The notes: generated by a model not told the origin, from the sequence alone. DNA of 64,000 nucleotides from Comamonas testosteroni TK102 (GCF_000739375.1 NZ_CP006704.1:1984001-2048000); one strand, 5' to 3'. Shown: positions 25,472 to 35,322, counted from the stretch's first letter. A program made the numbers and translations.

Positions 25472-27031
25472 CTACAGGTGGTCGAGCTGGTCACGCAGTT
25501 GCTGAGCATGCGTGCGCAATGCTGATTGCTGCCCAGGCGGGAATTTCTGCCACTGTCGGTACACCAGTGCCAACCGGTGGTTGCTGCCAAGAACATCGAC
25601 GTGACGCGCAAAAAAGTCCCAGTAAAGAGCGTTGAAAGGGCAGGCACTCGGGCCGGTTTTCTGCTTTGGGGTGTACGCGCAACCCTGGCAATAGTCGCCC
25701 ATGCGCTGCAGATAGGCCCCGCTGCTGACATAGGGTTTGGTGGCAATCAGGCCGCCATCGGCGCGCTGGCTCATACCCAGTGTGTTGGGCAGCTCTACCC
25801 ATTCAAAAGCGTCAATGTAGATGCCCAGGTACCAGCGGTGCAGCTCCACCGGATCCAGCCCCGCCAGCAAGGCAAAGTTGCCGATCACCATCAGCCGCTG
25901 GATATGGTGGGCATGTGCGGTTTGTAGCGACTGCTTGATGGACTGCTGCAAACAGCGCATATGGGTGTCCCCAGTCCAGAACCAGCGCGGAAGCGACAAG
26001 TGGTGGTCCAGCGCATTGCGACTTTCGTAGCCTGGCATATGTGCCCAATAGATGCCGCGGATGTACTCACGCCAGCCGAGGAGCTGACGCACAAAGCCTT
26101 CCACAGCAGCTAGCGGCGCGTGGCCTGAGCGCCAAGCGGCTTCGGCACACTGCAGCACCTCCAGAGGGTGCAGCATCTTCACGTTCAACGCGAACGAAAG
26201 CAAAGAGTGGAATAAGCGCGGCGCTTGGCTTGACATTGCGTCTTCATAGTCACCAAAGTGCGGCAGTGCATGGGTGACAAATGCCTCTACACAGCGCATT
26301 GCCTCTTGCCGGTTCAATGGCCAACGCAGTGCGTCCGCCTGCGCGTCACCGAAGCTTTGAACATTGCTGCGCTGCACGATTTCCCAGAGCGTGCTGTGGT
26401 CGTGGAGGGGACGCCAGTCCTCAGGCTCGGCAGGGGTTCCTGGCCAGGGTTTGCGGTTGTCGCGGTCAAAGTTCCACTGTCCGCCAACGGGCTGTTCATG
26501 TTCATCCAGCAGCAGTCGGTAACGGCGGCGCATGGTGCGGTAGAAATGCTCCATCAACCATTGGCGGCGCCCACGCATCTGGGTAGCCAGGTCATCGCGT
26601 GCCGTCAGGAAGTGTTCGCTGTCTACTGCTTTGCAGGTCAACTGCTGGCTGCTAGCCCAGGCCTGCAGTTGGGCGTCCAGCCGCCACTCGTCGGGCTGCT
26701 GCCATTGCACCGTGTGGGCGCCGTAGTGCACAGCAAGCGCTGCCAGGTTGCCGGGTATGGAATGGCGGTTACTGGCATCGTCGATCGACACATAACGAAC
26801 CCGGTGGCCGTCGGCACGCAGTTGGCGCGCAAAGTCGCGCATGGCAGCAAAAATGGCCAGAATTTTCTGTGCATGGTGCAGCACGTAGTCGGTCTCCTGC
26901 CGCACCTCCATCAGCACATACACCACCTGCAGATCAACCTTCCGAAACCAACTGTGTTCCGGATTGAGCTGATCACCCAGTACCAGACGCAGGGTATGGG
27001 CGCTGTGGGTGGCGGCTGTACCATCGCTCAT
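25472..27031 (-). CDS. FeS-cluster bacterial cryptochrome/(6-4) photolyase (PhrB/CryB-like)
   Basis: 519 aa, the length of the FeS-BCP branch of photolyases. The N-terminal antenna-type domain starts LRLVLGDQLNPEHSW, the family hallmark. A helical FAD domain follows (about 230-500). Cys360, Cys448, Cys451 and Cys464 have exactly the 88-3-13 residue spacing of the four [4Fe-4S] ligands I recall for Agrobacterium PhrB, so the cluster is expected to be present. Such proteins repair (6-4) photoproducts in blue light or act as light sensors. The ATG overlaps the stop of the cry-DASH gene (ATGA), indicating tight coupling of two different photolyase-family proteins. Confidence 0.93.
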   Translation of the reverse strand: MSDGTAATHSAHTLRLVLGDQLNPEHSWFRKVDLQVVYVLMEVRQETDYVLHHAQKILAIFAAMRDFARQLRADGHRVRYVSIDDASNRHSIPGNLAALAVHYGAHTVQWQQPDEWRLDAQLQAWASSQQLTCKAVDSEHFLTARDDLATQMRGRRQWLMEHFYRTMRRRYRLLLDEHEQPVGGQWNFDRDNRKPWPGTPAEPEDWRPLHDHSTLWEIVQRSNVQSFGDAQADALRWPLNRQEAMRCVEAFVTHALPHFGDYEDAMSSQAPRLFHSLLSFALNVKMLHPLEVLQCAEAAWRSGHAPLAAVEGFVRQLLGWREYIRGIYWAHMPGYESRNALDHHLSLPRWFWTGDTHMRCLQQSIKQSLQTAHAHHIQRLMVIGNFALLAGLDPVELHRWYLGIYIDAFEWVELPNTLGMSQRADGGLIATKPYVSSGAYLQRMGDYCQGCAYTPKQKTGPSACPFNALYWDFFARHVDVLGSNHRLALVYRQWQKFPPGQQSALRTHAQQLRDQLDHL

Positions 27032-28323
27032 GCTTTACCCCAGAGACGCTGGTAGGCTCCATCAGCGTCGTAGGTGGCGGCTTGTTTGACAGGATCAAAG
27101 CGACGCCCTCCTTGCGGATCTGTACCCCGACCGGCAATGTAAAGCCAGTTGCCCTGGTTGCTATAGACGTCGTAGTCCAGCAACTGTGACTCAAACCAGG
27201 CAGCGCCGGCGCGCCAGTCACAGCCCAGGTCATGGATCAGATAGCTGGCCGCCACCTGGCGCAAACGGTTGCCTAGGTAGCCCGTGGCAGCCAACTCGCG
27301 CATGGCTGCATCCACTAGCGTCTGGCCGGTCTGCCCTGAGCACCAGGCTGCAAAGTTCTGATCATCATGTGGCGTGGCCAGCTCCGGACCCAAACCCCGT
27401 GCACGGTAGAGCGCGCGACCGTGCTGCATATGCAGAAAACGAAAATAGTCGCGCCACAGCAGCTCGAACCAGAGCCAGTAGCTGCTTTCGGTCGCGCCGC
27501 GCGTAGCTTCAAATTGTCGAAGTTCAGCGTAGGCTTGCCGTGGCGACAACGCGCCTGTAGCTAGCCAGAGCGACCATTTGCTTGAGTAGTCCAATCCCAC
27601 CAGACCGTTACGCGTACGCTTGTAACTGTGGGGAAGACCGCGTGCGAGATACTGCCGCAGGTGGGCAAGGGCCGCAGACTCGCCGCCTTGCAGTAAGGCG
27701 ATGGCGCTTCGGGCATCAAGCGAATTAGAGGCATCGGCAAATGCATCCAGAGCTAGTACCTGCTCTTGACGGTACTTGCTGGGTATATTCGGCGGAACTC
27801 TGGGCAGAGCCTCCAGTACTGGCAGAGGCGGGTATGGTTGTAGCTCGGCCTGCTCAACAGCCTGGCGAAACGGTGTGAATATGTCTGGCAGCTGCCGCAT
27901 CGGCCAAGGCAATTGGTCCGGATGGAGCAGGCTGCTGTGCCACACGGTGTGCACCTGCAGGCCTGCAGCTCGCAGAGCTTGAACCTCGGCTTGCTCATCC
28001 GGCGCGGCGATGTCTTCACAGACAATGATGCCGGCCCCTAAGGCCTGCGCCAGCGCAGGCAGGGCCACGGCGGCAGGCGCATCCAAAATCAATAGCTGAG
28101 AGCGCAGTTCGTGAAAACTCTGGGCCAGGTTCTGGATCGTGTTGGCCAGCCAGGCGCGACGGTGCGGACCGATGCGGGCAAAGCCCCAATGGGTTCTGGC
28201 TTGAATGTCCGGCAGGCACAGCACCGGCAATATGTACTGCGCCCCCATCCTGCACGCGGCGTGAAGCACGGGTTGGTCGTGCAGGCGCAGGTCGTTGCGT
28301 AACCAGAGCAGCACCGTGCTCAT
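27028..28323 (-). CDS. DASH-type cryptochrome/photolyase
   Basis: 431 aa. It has an N-terminal photolyase alpha/beta domain ([17 protein letters not shown]) and a C-terminal FAD domain with [68 protein letters not shown] and [17 protein letters not shown]. The last segments are the FAD- and lesion-contacting stretch characteristic of cry-DASH. These enzymes repair cyclobutane dimers in single-stranded DNA and have regulatory roles in some organisms. The gene overlaps both neighbours by 4 bp: the DUF2256 gene upstream and the FeS photolyase downstream. The C-terminal extension of some DASH proteins is absent. Confidence 0.92.
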   Translation of the reverse strand: MSTVLLWLRNDLRLHDQPVLHAACRMGAQYILPVLCLPDIQARTHWGFARIGPHRRAWLANTIQNLAQSFHELRSQLLILDAPAAVALPALAQALGAGIIVCEDIAAPDEQAEVQALRAAGLQVHTVWHSSLLHPDQLPWPMRQLPDIFTPFRQAVEQAELQPYPPLPVLEALPRVPPNIPSKYRQEQVLALDAFADASNSLDARSAIALLQGGESAALAHLRQYLARGLPHSYKRTRNGLVGLDYSSKWSLWLATGALSPRQAYAELRQFEATRGATESSYWLWFELLWRDYFRFLHMQHGRALYRARGLGPELATPHDDQNFAAWCSGQTGQTLVDAAMRELAATGYLGNRLRQVAASYLIHDLGCDWRAGAAWFESQLLDYDVYSNQGNWLYIAGRGTDPQGGRRFDPVKQAATYDADGAYQRLWGKA

Positions 28324-28481
28324 GTCTGTTCCCCGGGTGGAGGTGACTGCTTGCGCTGCCGTCGGCAGCGTTCAGAGCAGTATTTGACCTCGTCCCACAC
28401 CTGAGCCCACTTTTTGCGCCAGGCAAATGGGCGCCCGCAGCAAAGGCATGACTTTTCAGGCAGATGCGGTTTGCGGTGCAC
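28320..28481 (-). CDS. DUF2256 zinc-ribbon micro-protein
   Basis: 53 aa, short and starting with GTG, so easily missed. The GTG at 28481 follows a near-ideal AGGAGG six bases upstream. The protein begins [19 protein letters not shown] and carries four to five cysteines arranged C-x2-C(C)...C-x3-C ([10 protein letters not shown] and YCSERCRR), plus [14 protein letters not shown]. This is the DUF2256 pattern, probably binding one zinc. The stop overlaps the cry-DASH ATG. DUF2256 genes are, to my knowledge, repeatedly found beside cryptochrome/photolyase genes, which fits this position. The biochemical role is unknown. Confidence 0.85.
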   Translation of the reverse strand: MHRKPHLPEKSCLCCGRPFAWRKKWAQVWDEVKYCSERCRRQRKQSPPPGEQT

Positions 28482-28499
28482 GGCATGCCTCCTTCGGTC

Positions 28500-29564
28500 T
28501 CAGCTCGCGTGGGCGTGCAGCGCGATGTGGACATGCCGGGCCAGGCGCCTGCCGCTCAGCCAGGCACCCTCCACACTGCCGCTGTGAAGCCAATCTCCAC
28601 ACATTCCCAAACCGGCTGCAGCGTCCCACCAGGCGCCTGCGTTCAAGGGGTTGGCGGTGTCGGCATAGCGCCAGCGATGGGCGGTAGCCTGAACGCTGGC
28701 GGGGGCGGGACCTCCCAGTTGCGCAAATGCATGCAGCAGTGCGGTCGTGACAGTTGCGGCATCGTCTTCCAGATGCGCCTCGCTCCAACTATGTCCGGCA
28801 TGTAGCAGCCAGGTTTCGGTGCCGCCTCGGCTAGGCTTGCTGCTGTCGCGTGCGATCCAACGCAATGGGCTGTGCTCGACAAAGCAACCGTCTACCGGCA
28901 GTGACAACGGTTGATGGCAGCGCACCATGAGTGCCCAGCAGGGCAGCATCCTGGCATTGCTTGCAAGGGCAGCGGCTTCAGGAGCAACACCTGCCAGCAG
29001 CGGCGCGGCCTGCGGTGCTGGAACGGCAAGCACAACGGCTTGGTAGCGATGTGGCTCGGTGCCATGTTCCTGGCTTTGCAGAATCCATCCGAACGCCGAA
29101 CGCGGCTGCAACGGCTGGATGGTGGCTTGCCACTGAAAACGCACAGATTGCGATATGGCATGCATGCCGCGCACCATATGTGCAGCCGGAGAGGTCATGC
29201 GTGGGGTGCCGACAAAGCGCTCCAAAGGGCGGTCTTGCAGGACAAAGTCATGACCATCGTGCTTGCCGATGCGGCCCTGCCAAACCTGCGCAGCGCCGGC
29301 CTGCTCCCAGGCGGAGACTTGGCTGCGGAATTCGGTATTGCTTGCCGTGAAATATTGAGCACCGTGGTCGCACTGCCAATCCATGTCTTCATCGCTGCTG
29401 CGGCGGGTGCTCATACGGCCGGAAGGGCCCCGACTTTTGTCGAATACATGGACGCAGTGGCCCACTTCGACCAAGGCCTGGGCGCAGGCAAGCCCAGATA
29501 GGCCTGCGCCAATGATTGCGATGGTTTTTTTGCTGCTGCTCTCTGTAGGGCTGGGGGTGATCAT
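28500..29564 (-). CDS. FAD-dependent amine-oxidase/renalase-like oxidoreductase
   Basis: 354 aa. The Rossmann FAD motif IAIIGAGLSGLACAQAL (residues 15-31) is followed by VFDKSRGPSGRMSTRR, typical of the renalase-like branch. The C-terminal FAD contact GMCGDWLHSGSVEGAWLSGRRLA is clear. There is no signal peptide. In light-response clusters of other proteobacteria a similar FAD protein sits near photolyase genes. It might supply or handle flavin or redox equivalents there, which is an inference. The stop lies 18 bp before the DUF2256 start, so it belongs to the same operon; the lipocalin gene is 73 bp upstream. Confidence 0.82.
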   Translation of the reverse strand: MITPSPTESSSKKTIAIIGAGLSGLACAQALVEVGHCVHVFDKSRGPSGRMSTRRSSDEDMDWQCDHGAQYFTASNTEFRSQVSAWEQAGAAQVWQGRIGKHDGHDFVLQDRPLERFVGTPRMTSPAAHMVRGMHAISQSVRFQWQATIQPLQPRSAFGWILQSQEHGTEPHRYQAVVLAVPAPQAAPLLAGVAPEAAALASNARMLPCWALMVRCHQPLSLPVDGCFVEHSPLRWIARDSSKPSRGGTETWLLHAGHSWSEAHLEDDAATVTTALLHAFAQLGGPAPASVQATAHRWRYADTANPLNAGAWWDAAAGLGMCGDWLHSGSVEGAWLSGRRLARHVHIALHAHAS

Positions 29565-29637
29565 GGCAATTGAAGGTCTGTAAGCACAAGATCCATCTGC
29601 GCGAACTCAAAGTCGCGGGGAAATGACTTTTCTGAAG

Positions 29638-30198
29638 TCAAGGCTGGTTCGATTGAGGGACTTTCGTGACACGGCTCAGGTCTATGCCCAGGGTTTTGGC
29701 CTTCTGTAGCAACAGATTGAACTGTTGTTCGGGAATGCTCCTATTGCGTGACAGAAGCCAGAAGTAATCCATGCTGCTGCCAATCACCAAAGAGGTCTGA
29801 TAGTCCTCATCCAGGCTCACCACGTTGTAGCCGCCATAGAAGGGACCGAAGAAAGATACCTTCAGAGCCGCCACATCTGACGACCCCAGGAATCGAGCCT
29901 TGCCCTCAGCTTCACGCCATTCCTGCTTGACCGAGTCAAATCCACGGTTCAGTACCGTAACGCTTCCGTCGTCTTTGAGGCTGTAGCTAGCCGAGACCTG
30001 GGCCAAGTCCTTCTCGAAGCTGTGATCGATGCGTGCCAGTTCGTACCACGTCCCCATGTAGCGCTTGGCATCAAAACCGGTGACCGGCTTCACCCCATTG
30101 GGTACATCAACGGCACAACCAGATAGAACAACATTGACCCCCACAAGGGCCACCGCAAGCGCTGTCGCGCGCATCAATGAGCTTCTCGAGATATGCAT
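29638..30198 (-). CDS. blc: Bacterial lipocalin (outer-membrane lipoprotein Blc)
   Basis: 186 aa. Signal peptide with lipobox LSGC (Cys about residue 28), then the lipocalin signature GFDAKRYMGTWYELARIDHSFEK, a middle strand set with KVSFFGPFYGGYNVVSLD and the C-terminal conserved SRNRSIPEQQFNLLLQKA. It is a small beta-barrel lipoprotein that binds hydrophobic ligands such as lysophospholipids and is involved in membrane maintenance under stress. I prefer the ATG at 30198, preceded by AAAGGACC, over one at 30222. It is the first gene of the photolyase-cluster strand, and lipocalin genes occur in comparable light-induced clusters. Confidence 0.92.
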   Translation of the reverse strand: MHISRSSLMRATALAVALVGVNVVLSGCAVDVPNGVKPVTGFDAKRYMGTWYELARIDHSFEKDLAQVSASYSLKDDGSVTVLNRGFDSVKQEWREAEGKARFLGSSDVAALKVSFFGPFYGGYNVVSLDEDYQTSLVIGSSMDYFWLLSRNRSIPEQQFNLLLQKAKTLGIDLSRVTKVPQSNQP

Positions 30199-31004
30199 AA
30201 AGGTCCTTTTGTTTGTGTGCAATACAGAGGCAACGACCTGCTGCAGTTCTCTGTCTGAGCCTGCATGATTCGCAGTTGGGATTCAGGCCGAATTTCACAA
30301 ACGCTTCTCGAACGAGCCTTAAGGTAAGTCAAGCCACCTGTTCGTCATATTCCGGTAGGGCGGCGCAGGGACCTGAGGTTCAGCTGTGCACCAAGCCGCG
30401 CATGACACTCACCCTGCGGAAAGGTCTGGCCACGATACGCCGACGTCGCGCTCTGCCGTTTTTGCAGGCAAGGCACTGATAGAGCTTGCGTGTCTTAGGC
30501 GCTGTCAGGTGCAGGATCTCCGCTCTGGCTCTCCCGGTGAGCAGCCGACTTGCCGTCGGCGTTCGGAGGTGCATATCCAGTTCTGTGTGCTCCTGGACAG
30601 TGATGAACGACCCCCACTAAAGCTGATCGAGGCATGGAAGCTTCCTTGACAAGTGAAAGACACTCATTGATACCAATAAGATCAAATTTTGAACTAATAA
30701 GTTCAAGTTGTAAACTTAAAGTGACAATTTTGAACTGAAGGGTATTGAAAATGATCTTTTGTTTCGCGAACAAACTGTAAAAAGGGCGTGACCCTCAATC
30801 CAGGAGGAATCCAGCCCGTGCGCAGAAATGCTGGAGCACCGAGCCATCTCTCTGTCGCTCATCGGAGAAAATGAGATGTTTGGGCTTGTTGCAAAAGCTA
30901 GGTCCAGCCGTAGCGGGCTTGAGTTGACTGCCCGGGCGGGGGGCTTGGGATGTGGCAGTTGCCAATACCGTTCATTCATAGGCGGTTGGCTCGCATAGTT
31001 GGAC
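30199..31004. other. 806-bp gap: decayed sequence and an AT-rich palindromic segment
   Basis: No gene is supported. 30640-30780 is much more AT-rich than its surroundings. It holds the inverted repeat TTGAACT-AATA-AGTTCAA (30689-30706), a direct repeat AATTTTGAACT at 30685 and 30726 (41-bp period), and the dyad AAGTTGTAAACTT just after it. These could be operator sites for the lipocalin/photolyase cluster or borders of lost mobile DNA. The right end leads into a truncated IS3 transposase gene. Confidence 0.4.
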
Positions 31005-31170
31005 CAAGGTTGCGCGAGCTGATGGCAGACTCGCTTCGGGCGTTTCCCGGCAAGGGCGTGATGAAGCCCGAGCAGGCCGAGATAGAGCGGCTGCGCAAGG
31101 AGGTTGCCAAGCTCAAGATGAAGCGCGATATCCTGAAAAAATCCGCGGCCTTCTTCGCCAAGGAGTCGAT

Positions 31171-31174
<4 letters not shown>
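31005..31174 (+). pseudogene. IS3-family OrfA, 5'-truncated
   Basis: Only the C-terminal part is present: RELMADSLRAFPGKGVMKPEQAEIERLRKEV... ending KKSAAFFAKESM, the leucine-zipper region of IS3-group OrfA. The N-terminal helix-turn-helix is missing. The residues upstream in the open frame are unrelated. Its end overlaps the OrfB ATG (31171), as in intact elements that use -1 frameshifting. Confidence 0.8.
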
Positions 31175-31774
<600 letters not shown>

Positions 31775-31811
31775 GCTGGTGTCGACGAAACCGGCAGCAG
31801 CCCAGACCACC

Positions 31812-32381
31812 TTATTTGCCCAGAATCCCTTCAACTGATGTTCTAAAGTTTTCCATCACTTCATCAACTGGTTGTCCCATCTGCGCATGAACGATGGCGC
31901 CATCTATCAGCAGCGATAGCCTCATTCCAGCAGACACCGCATCGCCAGCAAAGATACTGTCCAAAACAGATGACATTTTTTGCTTGTGTCGACGGACCGT
32001 TTCTAAAATTTCTGGTTCGGACGAACCGAGCTCGGCGGCAGCATTGAGAAAAGCGCAGCCCCGAAAGTCGGGCTGGCTAAACCAAGCTCCAAGAGTGGCA
32101 ACTAGAGCTTCCGCCGCAGAAGAACCGCGACCGGTTGCTTGCGCCAAGCAAGTCTGGAACCAAGAAATCCACTTCTCGTGCCGGTAATCGAGGTACGCCC
32201 GAATCAGGTCGTCTTTACTTGCGTATTGACGGTAGAAGGTGACTTTGCTGACAGACGACTGGTCAATGATTTTGTCTACGCCAGTCGCTCTGATGCCTTC
32301 TCTGTAAAAGAGGATGTGGGCCGCGACCAGGATTCGCTCCCGCGGAGGCAGCGACTCAGAAGGTTTCTCATCAGATTTCAT
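31812..32381 (-). CDS. TetR-family repressor of the adjacent DUF1348 gene
   Basis: 189 aa from the ATG at 32381. The N-terminal TetR helix-turn-helix (~15-62) contains RILVAAHILFYREGIRATGVDKIIDQSSVSKVTFYRQYASKDDLIRAYL. The rest is a helical ligand-binding domain. A longer reading from 32420 would run through the operator at 32391-32408 and is rejected. It is divergent from the NTF2-like gene at 32467. Two identical 18-bp operator candidates lie between, one directly before this start and one before the neighbour, so it probably represses both genes. Ligand unknown. Confidence 0.85.
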   Translation of the reverse strand: MKSDEKPSESLPPRERILVAAHILFYREGIRATGVDKIIDQSSVSKVTFYRQYASKDDLIRAYLDYRHEKWISWFQTCLAQATGRGSSAAEALVATLGAWFSQPDFRGCAFLNAAAELGSSEPEILETVRRHKQKMSSVLDSIFAGDAVSAGMRLSLLIDGAIVHAQMGQPVDEVMENFRTSVEGILGK

Positions 32382-32390
32382 GCAGTCATT

Positions 32391-32445
32391 GTAGACAGAT
32401 CGTTCTACTCTCGCTAGCATTGATCACGTAGACAGATCGTTCTAC
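32391..32445. promoter_or_regulatory. Duplicated TetR operator
   Basis: The 18-mer GTAGACAGATCGTTCTAC occurs twice without a mismatch, at 32391-32408 and 32428-32445 (37 bp apart). Each is an imperfect palindrome (GTAGA..GATC..TCTAC). They lie between the divergent TetR and DUF1348 genes. Confidence 0.75.
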
Positions 32446-32466
32446 TTGTTTTGAAGAGGTCATATC

Positions 32467-32934
32467 ATGGAAATTCGTCCACCCCTGCCCCCATTCACAC
32501 GGGAAACTGCCATTAGAAAAGTCCGATTGGCCGAAGACGGCTGGAATACGCGCGATGCTGCCAAGGTCGCGATGGCATACACCGCTGACACTCAGTGGCG
32601 CAACCGCACAGAATTCGCCAACAGCCGAGCTGAAGCTCAAGCCTTCCTTGAGAGAAAGTGGAGCAAGGAGCTTGACTACAGACTCATCAAAGAGCTTTGG
32701 TTGCATGAAGGTAACCGGATCGCCGTTCGTTACGCATATGAGTGGCACGACGACGCGGGACATTGGTACCGCTCGTACGGGAACGAGAACTGGGAATTCG
32801 AGGCTGACGGCCTCATGCGCCGTCGCTATGCATGCATCAATGACATGCCTATCAAAGAATCGGAGCGGAAGTTCCACTGGCCGCTGGGTCGACGGCCCGA
32901 CGATCATCCCGGACTGTCTGACCTCGGTCTGTAA
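32467..32934 (+). CDS. DUF1348 / NTF2-like small protein
   Basis: 155 aa. The whole protein fits the DUF1348 pattern: [89 protein letters not shown] and a C-terminal [30 protein letters not shown]. It has a cone-shaped NTF2-like fold with a pocket for a small hydrophobic molecule; enzymatic activity is not known. AGAGG precedes the ATG. It is under evident control of the divergent TetR regulator through the duplicated operator. Confidence 0.88.
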   Translation: MEIRPPLPPFTRETAIRKVRLAEDGWNTRDAAKVAMAYTADTQWRNRTEFANSRAEAQAFLERKWSKELDYRLIKELWLHEGNRIAVRYAYEWHDDAGHWYRSYGNENWEFEADGLMRRRYACINDMPIKESERKFHWPLGRRPDDHPGLSDLGL

Positions 32935-33272
32935 GGGAAGCCTCGGATTACAGTGCGGAGAGCTGGCCGGGTGGACGACTGCTCACCAGCGGCATTCGTG
33001 GCACAGGCTTCACCGGTACAGCCAAAGCGGACGGCCCGCATTCGGACCAACCTCTCCCGACAGGTGCGCGTACTTTCCGTAGCGTCGAAGTGTGACTGAT
33101 CTAGCGGTGCAAGCGGCGTGCCAGTTGCCAAATATCAAGCCTTTTTCGGCTGACCGCTCATCGTCGAATAGCGAATTACATTACTGCCAGCAGCAGTCAT
33201 GCGCCTATCGGTACATGGCTGATGCTGGCGATGTTTCGGGACCTTGAACTCTGATAGTTTCAGGTGAACGGC
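32935..33272. other. Gap without a supported gene
   Basis: 338 bases between the DUF1348 gene and the convergent NTF2-like gene. Short open frames are present on both strands, but none has a ribosome site plus a recognisable protein. I saw no clear terminator or repeat. Confidence 0.4.
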
Positions 33273-33680
33273 TTAAGTAACGCTCATTGCAGTGGGAGTT
33301 GTCTGAAAGGCAATCTGACGCCACTGGCCCTCGTGTTGGGTCCAGACTTGAAGAACTTGAGAGTCAATCCGAACGGTGCCGCTTCCATCTTTTCTGACTG
33401 CGACCAGTAACTGTCGGCCAGTCATCACGGCAGTTTCTCCCAGCACCTGGACGCGAAGGTTGGAACGATCGATCTGCTCATAGTTGACGTGCGTTCCGCC
33501 AGAGCGGAAATAGCTTTCGTAGCTATCCACTTGGCCTTTCGCGTGGACATGTGTGAGGTCCGGGTGTAGCAACTGTTTGAGCCGATCAATGTCGCCCCTT
33601 TTCATGGCATCGCATCGTTGCTTTTCACGCTCCAGAATCTGAGCTTCGACTTGGGGTAATTCGGCTTTGGTATCAGTCAT
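33273..33680 (-). CDS. SnoaL/DUF4440-type NTF2-like protein
   Basis: 135 aa from the ATG at 33680 (a GTG at 33695 is in frame). The pattern is EAQILEREKQRCDAMKRGDIDRLKQLLHPDLTHVHAKGQVDSYESYF...GQWRQIAFQTTP, with the RGD-like turn and HVHAKG typical of DUF4440/SnoaL-like proteins. These are small alpha+beta barrels acting as isomerases, hydratases or binding proteins. It lies 53 bp downstream of the aldehyde dehydrogenase gene on the same strand, so it is probably the second gene of that operon and may process the same substrate family. Confidence 0.8.
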   Translation of the reverse strand: MTDTKAELPQVEAQILEREKQRCDAMKRGDIDRLKQLLHPDLTHVHAKGQVDSYESYFRSGGTHVNYEQIDRSNLRVQVLGETAVMTGRQLLVAVRKDGSGTVRIDSQVLQVWTQHEGQWRQIAFQTTPTAMSVT

Positions 33681-33733
33681 ATCTTGGATTGGCACAAGGA
33701 AATCTCGGACTTGGCGGCAGTCGAGCTGCCTGT

Positions 33734-35170
33734 TCAGGCACAGGTGTAGGAGGTTTTGACAACAGTGAAAAATTCCTGGGAGTAGCGACCTTGTTCGCGC
33801 GGTCCGTAGCTCGAACCCTTGCGTCCACCGAAAGGAACGTGGTAGTCAACTCCTGCGGTGGGCAGATTGACCATCACCATCCCTGCCTGGCTATGGCGCT
33901 TGAAATGTGTTGCGTGCTTCAAAGAAGTCGTGGCAATTCCGGCTGAAAGACCGAAAGCCGTATCGTTGGCGGTGGCCAGTGCTTCCTCATAGTTCTTCAC
34001 GCGGATCACGCTGGCCACAGGGCCAAAAATTTCCTCGTTATTGATGCGCATTTCGGAGGATGATTCGCTGAACAAGGCTGGCGACATGTAGTAGCCATCG
34101 TTGTCGCGCTTCAATCGCTCACCTCCTGTTGCCAGAGTGGCGCCTTCGCTCTTGCCGATCTCGACATAAGCGAGGTTCTGCTCCAACTGGGACAGAGACG
34201 AAACCGGTCCGATGTCAGTACCTGGGTCAAGTGCATCACCAATCCTGATATGTGCCATGCGGGCCTTCATCGCCTCGATGAAGCGTGGGTAGATGCCATC
34301 CGTCACGATCAAACGGCTCGAAGCGGTACAGCGCTGGCCGGTCGAGTAAAAGGAACTTTGCACGCATAGTTCAACGGCCTGGCCGAGGTCGGCATCATCC
34401 AGCACAACTTGCGGATTCTTGCCTCCCAGCTCCAACTGCACTTTCTTGTGTGTGGCAACGCATTGAGCTGCGATATGACGGCCGACACCCGCCGAGCCCG
34501 TGAAGCTGATGGCATGAATGGCTGGGTGCTCAACCAATGCGCTGCCAATCACGCTGCCGCGGCCCATGACAAGATTGAACACGCCCGCAGGTACGCCGGA
34601 GCGGTGGATGATGTCCGCCAGGGCCCAGGCGCTGGCAGGTACCAGTTCGGCTGGTTTCAGAACCACACAGTTCCCGAAGGCCAACGCAGGTGCAATCTTC
34701 CATGCAGGAATCGCCATCGGAAAGTTCCAGGGGGTGATGAGGCCGACCACGCCCACAGGTTCGCGCGTGATCTCTATCCCGACACCCGGACGTACCGAAG
34801 GCAGCACCTCTCCAGAAAGCCGAAGGCACTCGCCAGCAAAGAACTTGAAGATCTGGGCTGCCCGGGTCACTTCGCTCACGCCTTCGGCCTTGGTTTTGCC
34901 TTCTTCACGTGAAAGCAGCGTTCCAAGCTCCTCCTTGCGTGCAAGAAGTTCATTGCCGATCTTGTCCAGTGCATCCGAGCGCACTTGGATGTTGCTGGCG
35001 GCCCAGGCTGGAAAGGCTTGTGTAGCAGCAGCAACGGCGATGTCGACATCCGCTGCACCGCCTTGCGCATATACAGCGATGGCGTCTTCCAGGTTCGAGG
35101 GGTTGATGTCTGATGCATAGCTCGCCCCTCTTGTCCATTCGCCGTTTATCAATAGATCGTGCTGATTCAC
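33734..35170 (-). CDS. NAD(P)-dependent aldehyde dehydrogenase
   Basis: 478 aa from the GTG at 35170, which follows ACGGAG at the right distance. A longer frame with no ribosome site adds 41 implausible residues. It is a classical ALDH: PWNFP with Asn149, the Gly-rich FTGSAGVG (223-230), general base Glu247 (ELGGKNP), catalytic Cys281 (GQRCTASSR) and NNEEIFGPV. The closest resemblance is to succinate-semialdehyde or alpha-ketoglutarate-semialdehyde dehydrogenases. Upstream (35323-35356) lie two copies of the motif also found at the GntR gene and at the FAH operon, so it is probably controlled by that regulator. Confidence 0.92.
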   Translation of the reverse strand: MNQHDLLINGEWTRGASYASDINPSNLEDAIAVYAQGGAADVDIAVAAATQAFPAWAASNIQVRSDALDKIGNELLARKEELGTLLSREEGKTKAEGVSEVTRAAQIFKFFAGECLRLSGEVLPSVRPGVGIEITREPVGVVGLITPWNFPMAIPAWKIAPALAFGNCVVLKPAELVPASAWALADIIHRSGVPAGVFNLVMGRGSVIGSALVEHPAIHAISFTGSAGVGRHIAAQCVATHKKVQLELGGKNPQVVLDDADLGQAVELCVQSSFYSTGQRCTASSRLIVTDGIYPRFIEAMKARMAHIRIGDALDPGTDIGPVSSLSQLEQNLAYVEIGKSEGATLATGGERLKRDNDGYYMSPALFSESSSEMRINNEEIFGPVASVIRVKNYEEALATANDTAFGLSAGIATTSLKHATHFKRHSQAGMVMVNLPTAGVDYHVPFGGRKGSSYGPREQGRYSQEFFTVVKTSYTCA

Positions 35171-35322
35171 AGATATCTCCGTTCGGGTTGTGAAAGACCA
35201 AGACGCCGATGCGCGAAGTCTGAATGCCTGTGCTCGACTGCCGAGACAAGTCTGAAAACAAGCCATTGCGTAACACGCTGCCGCCCTGCTCATAGATCAA
35301 GAGGTCAGTGTGCGTACTCAGT

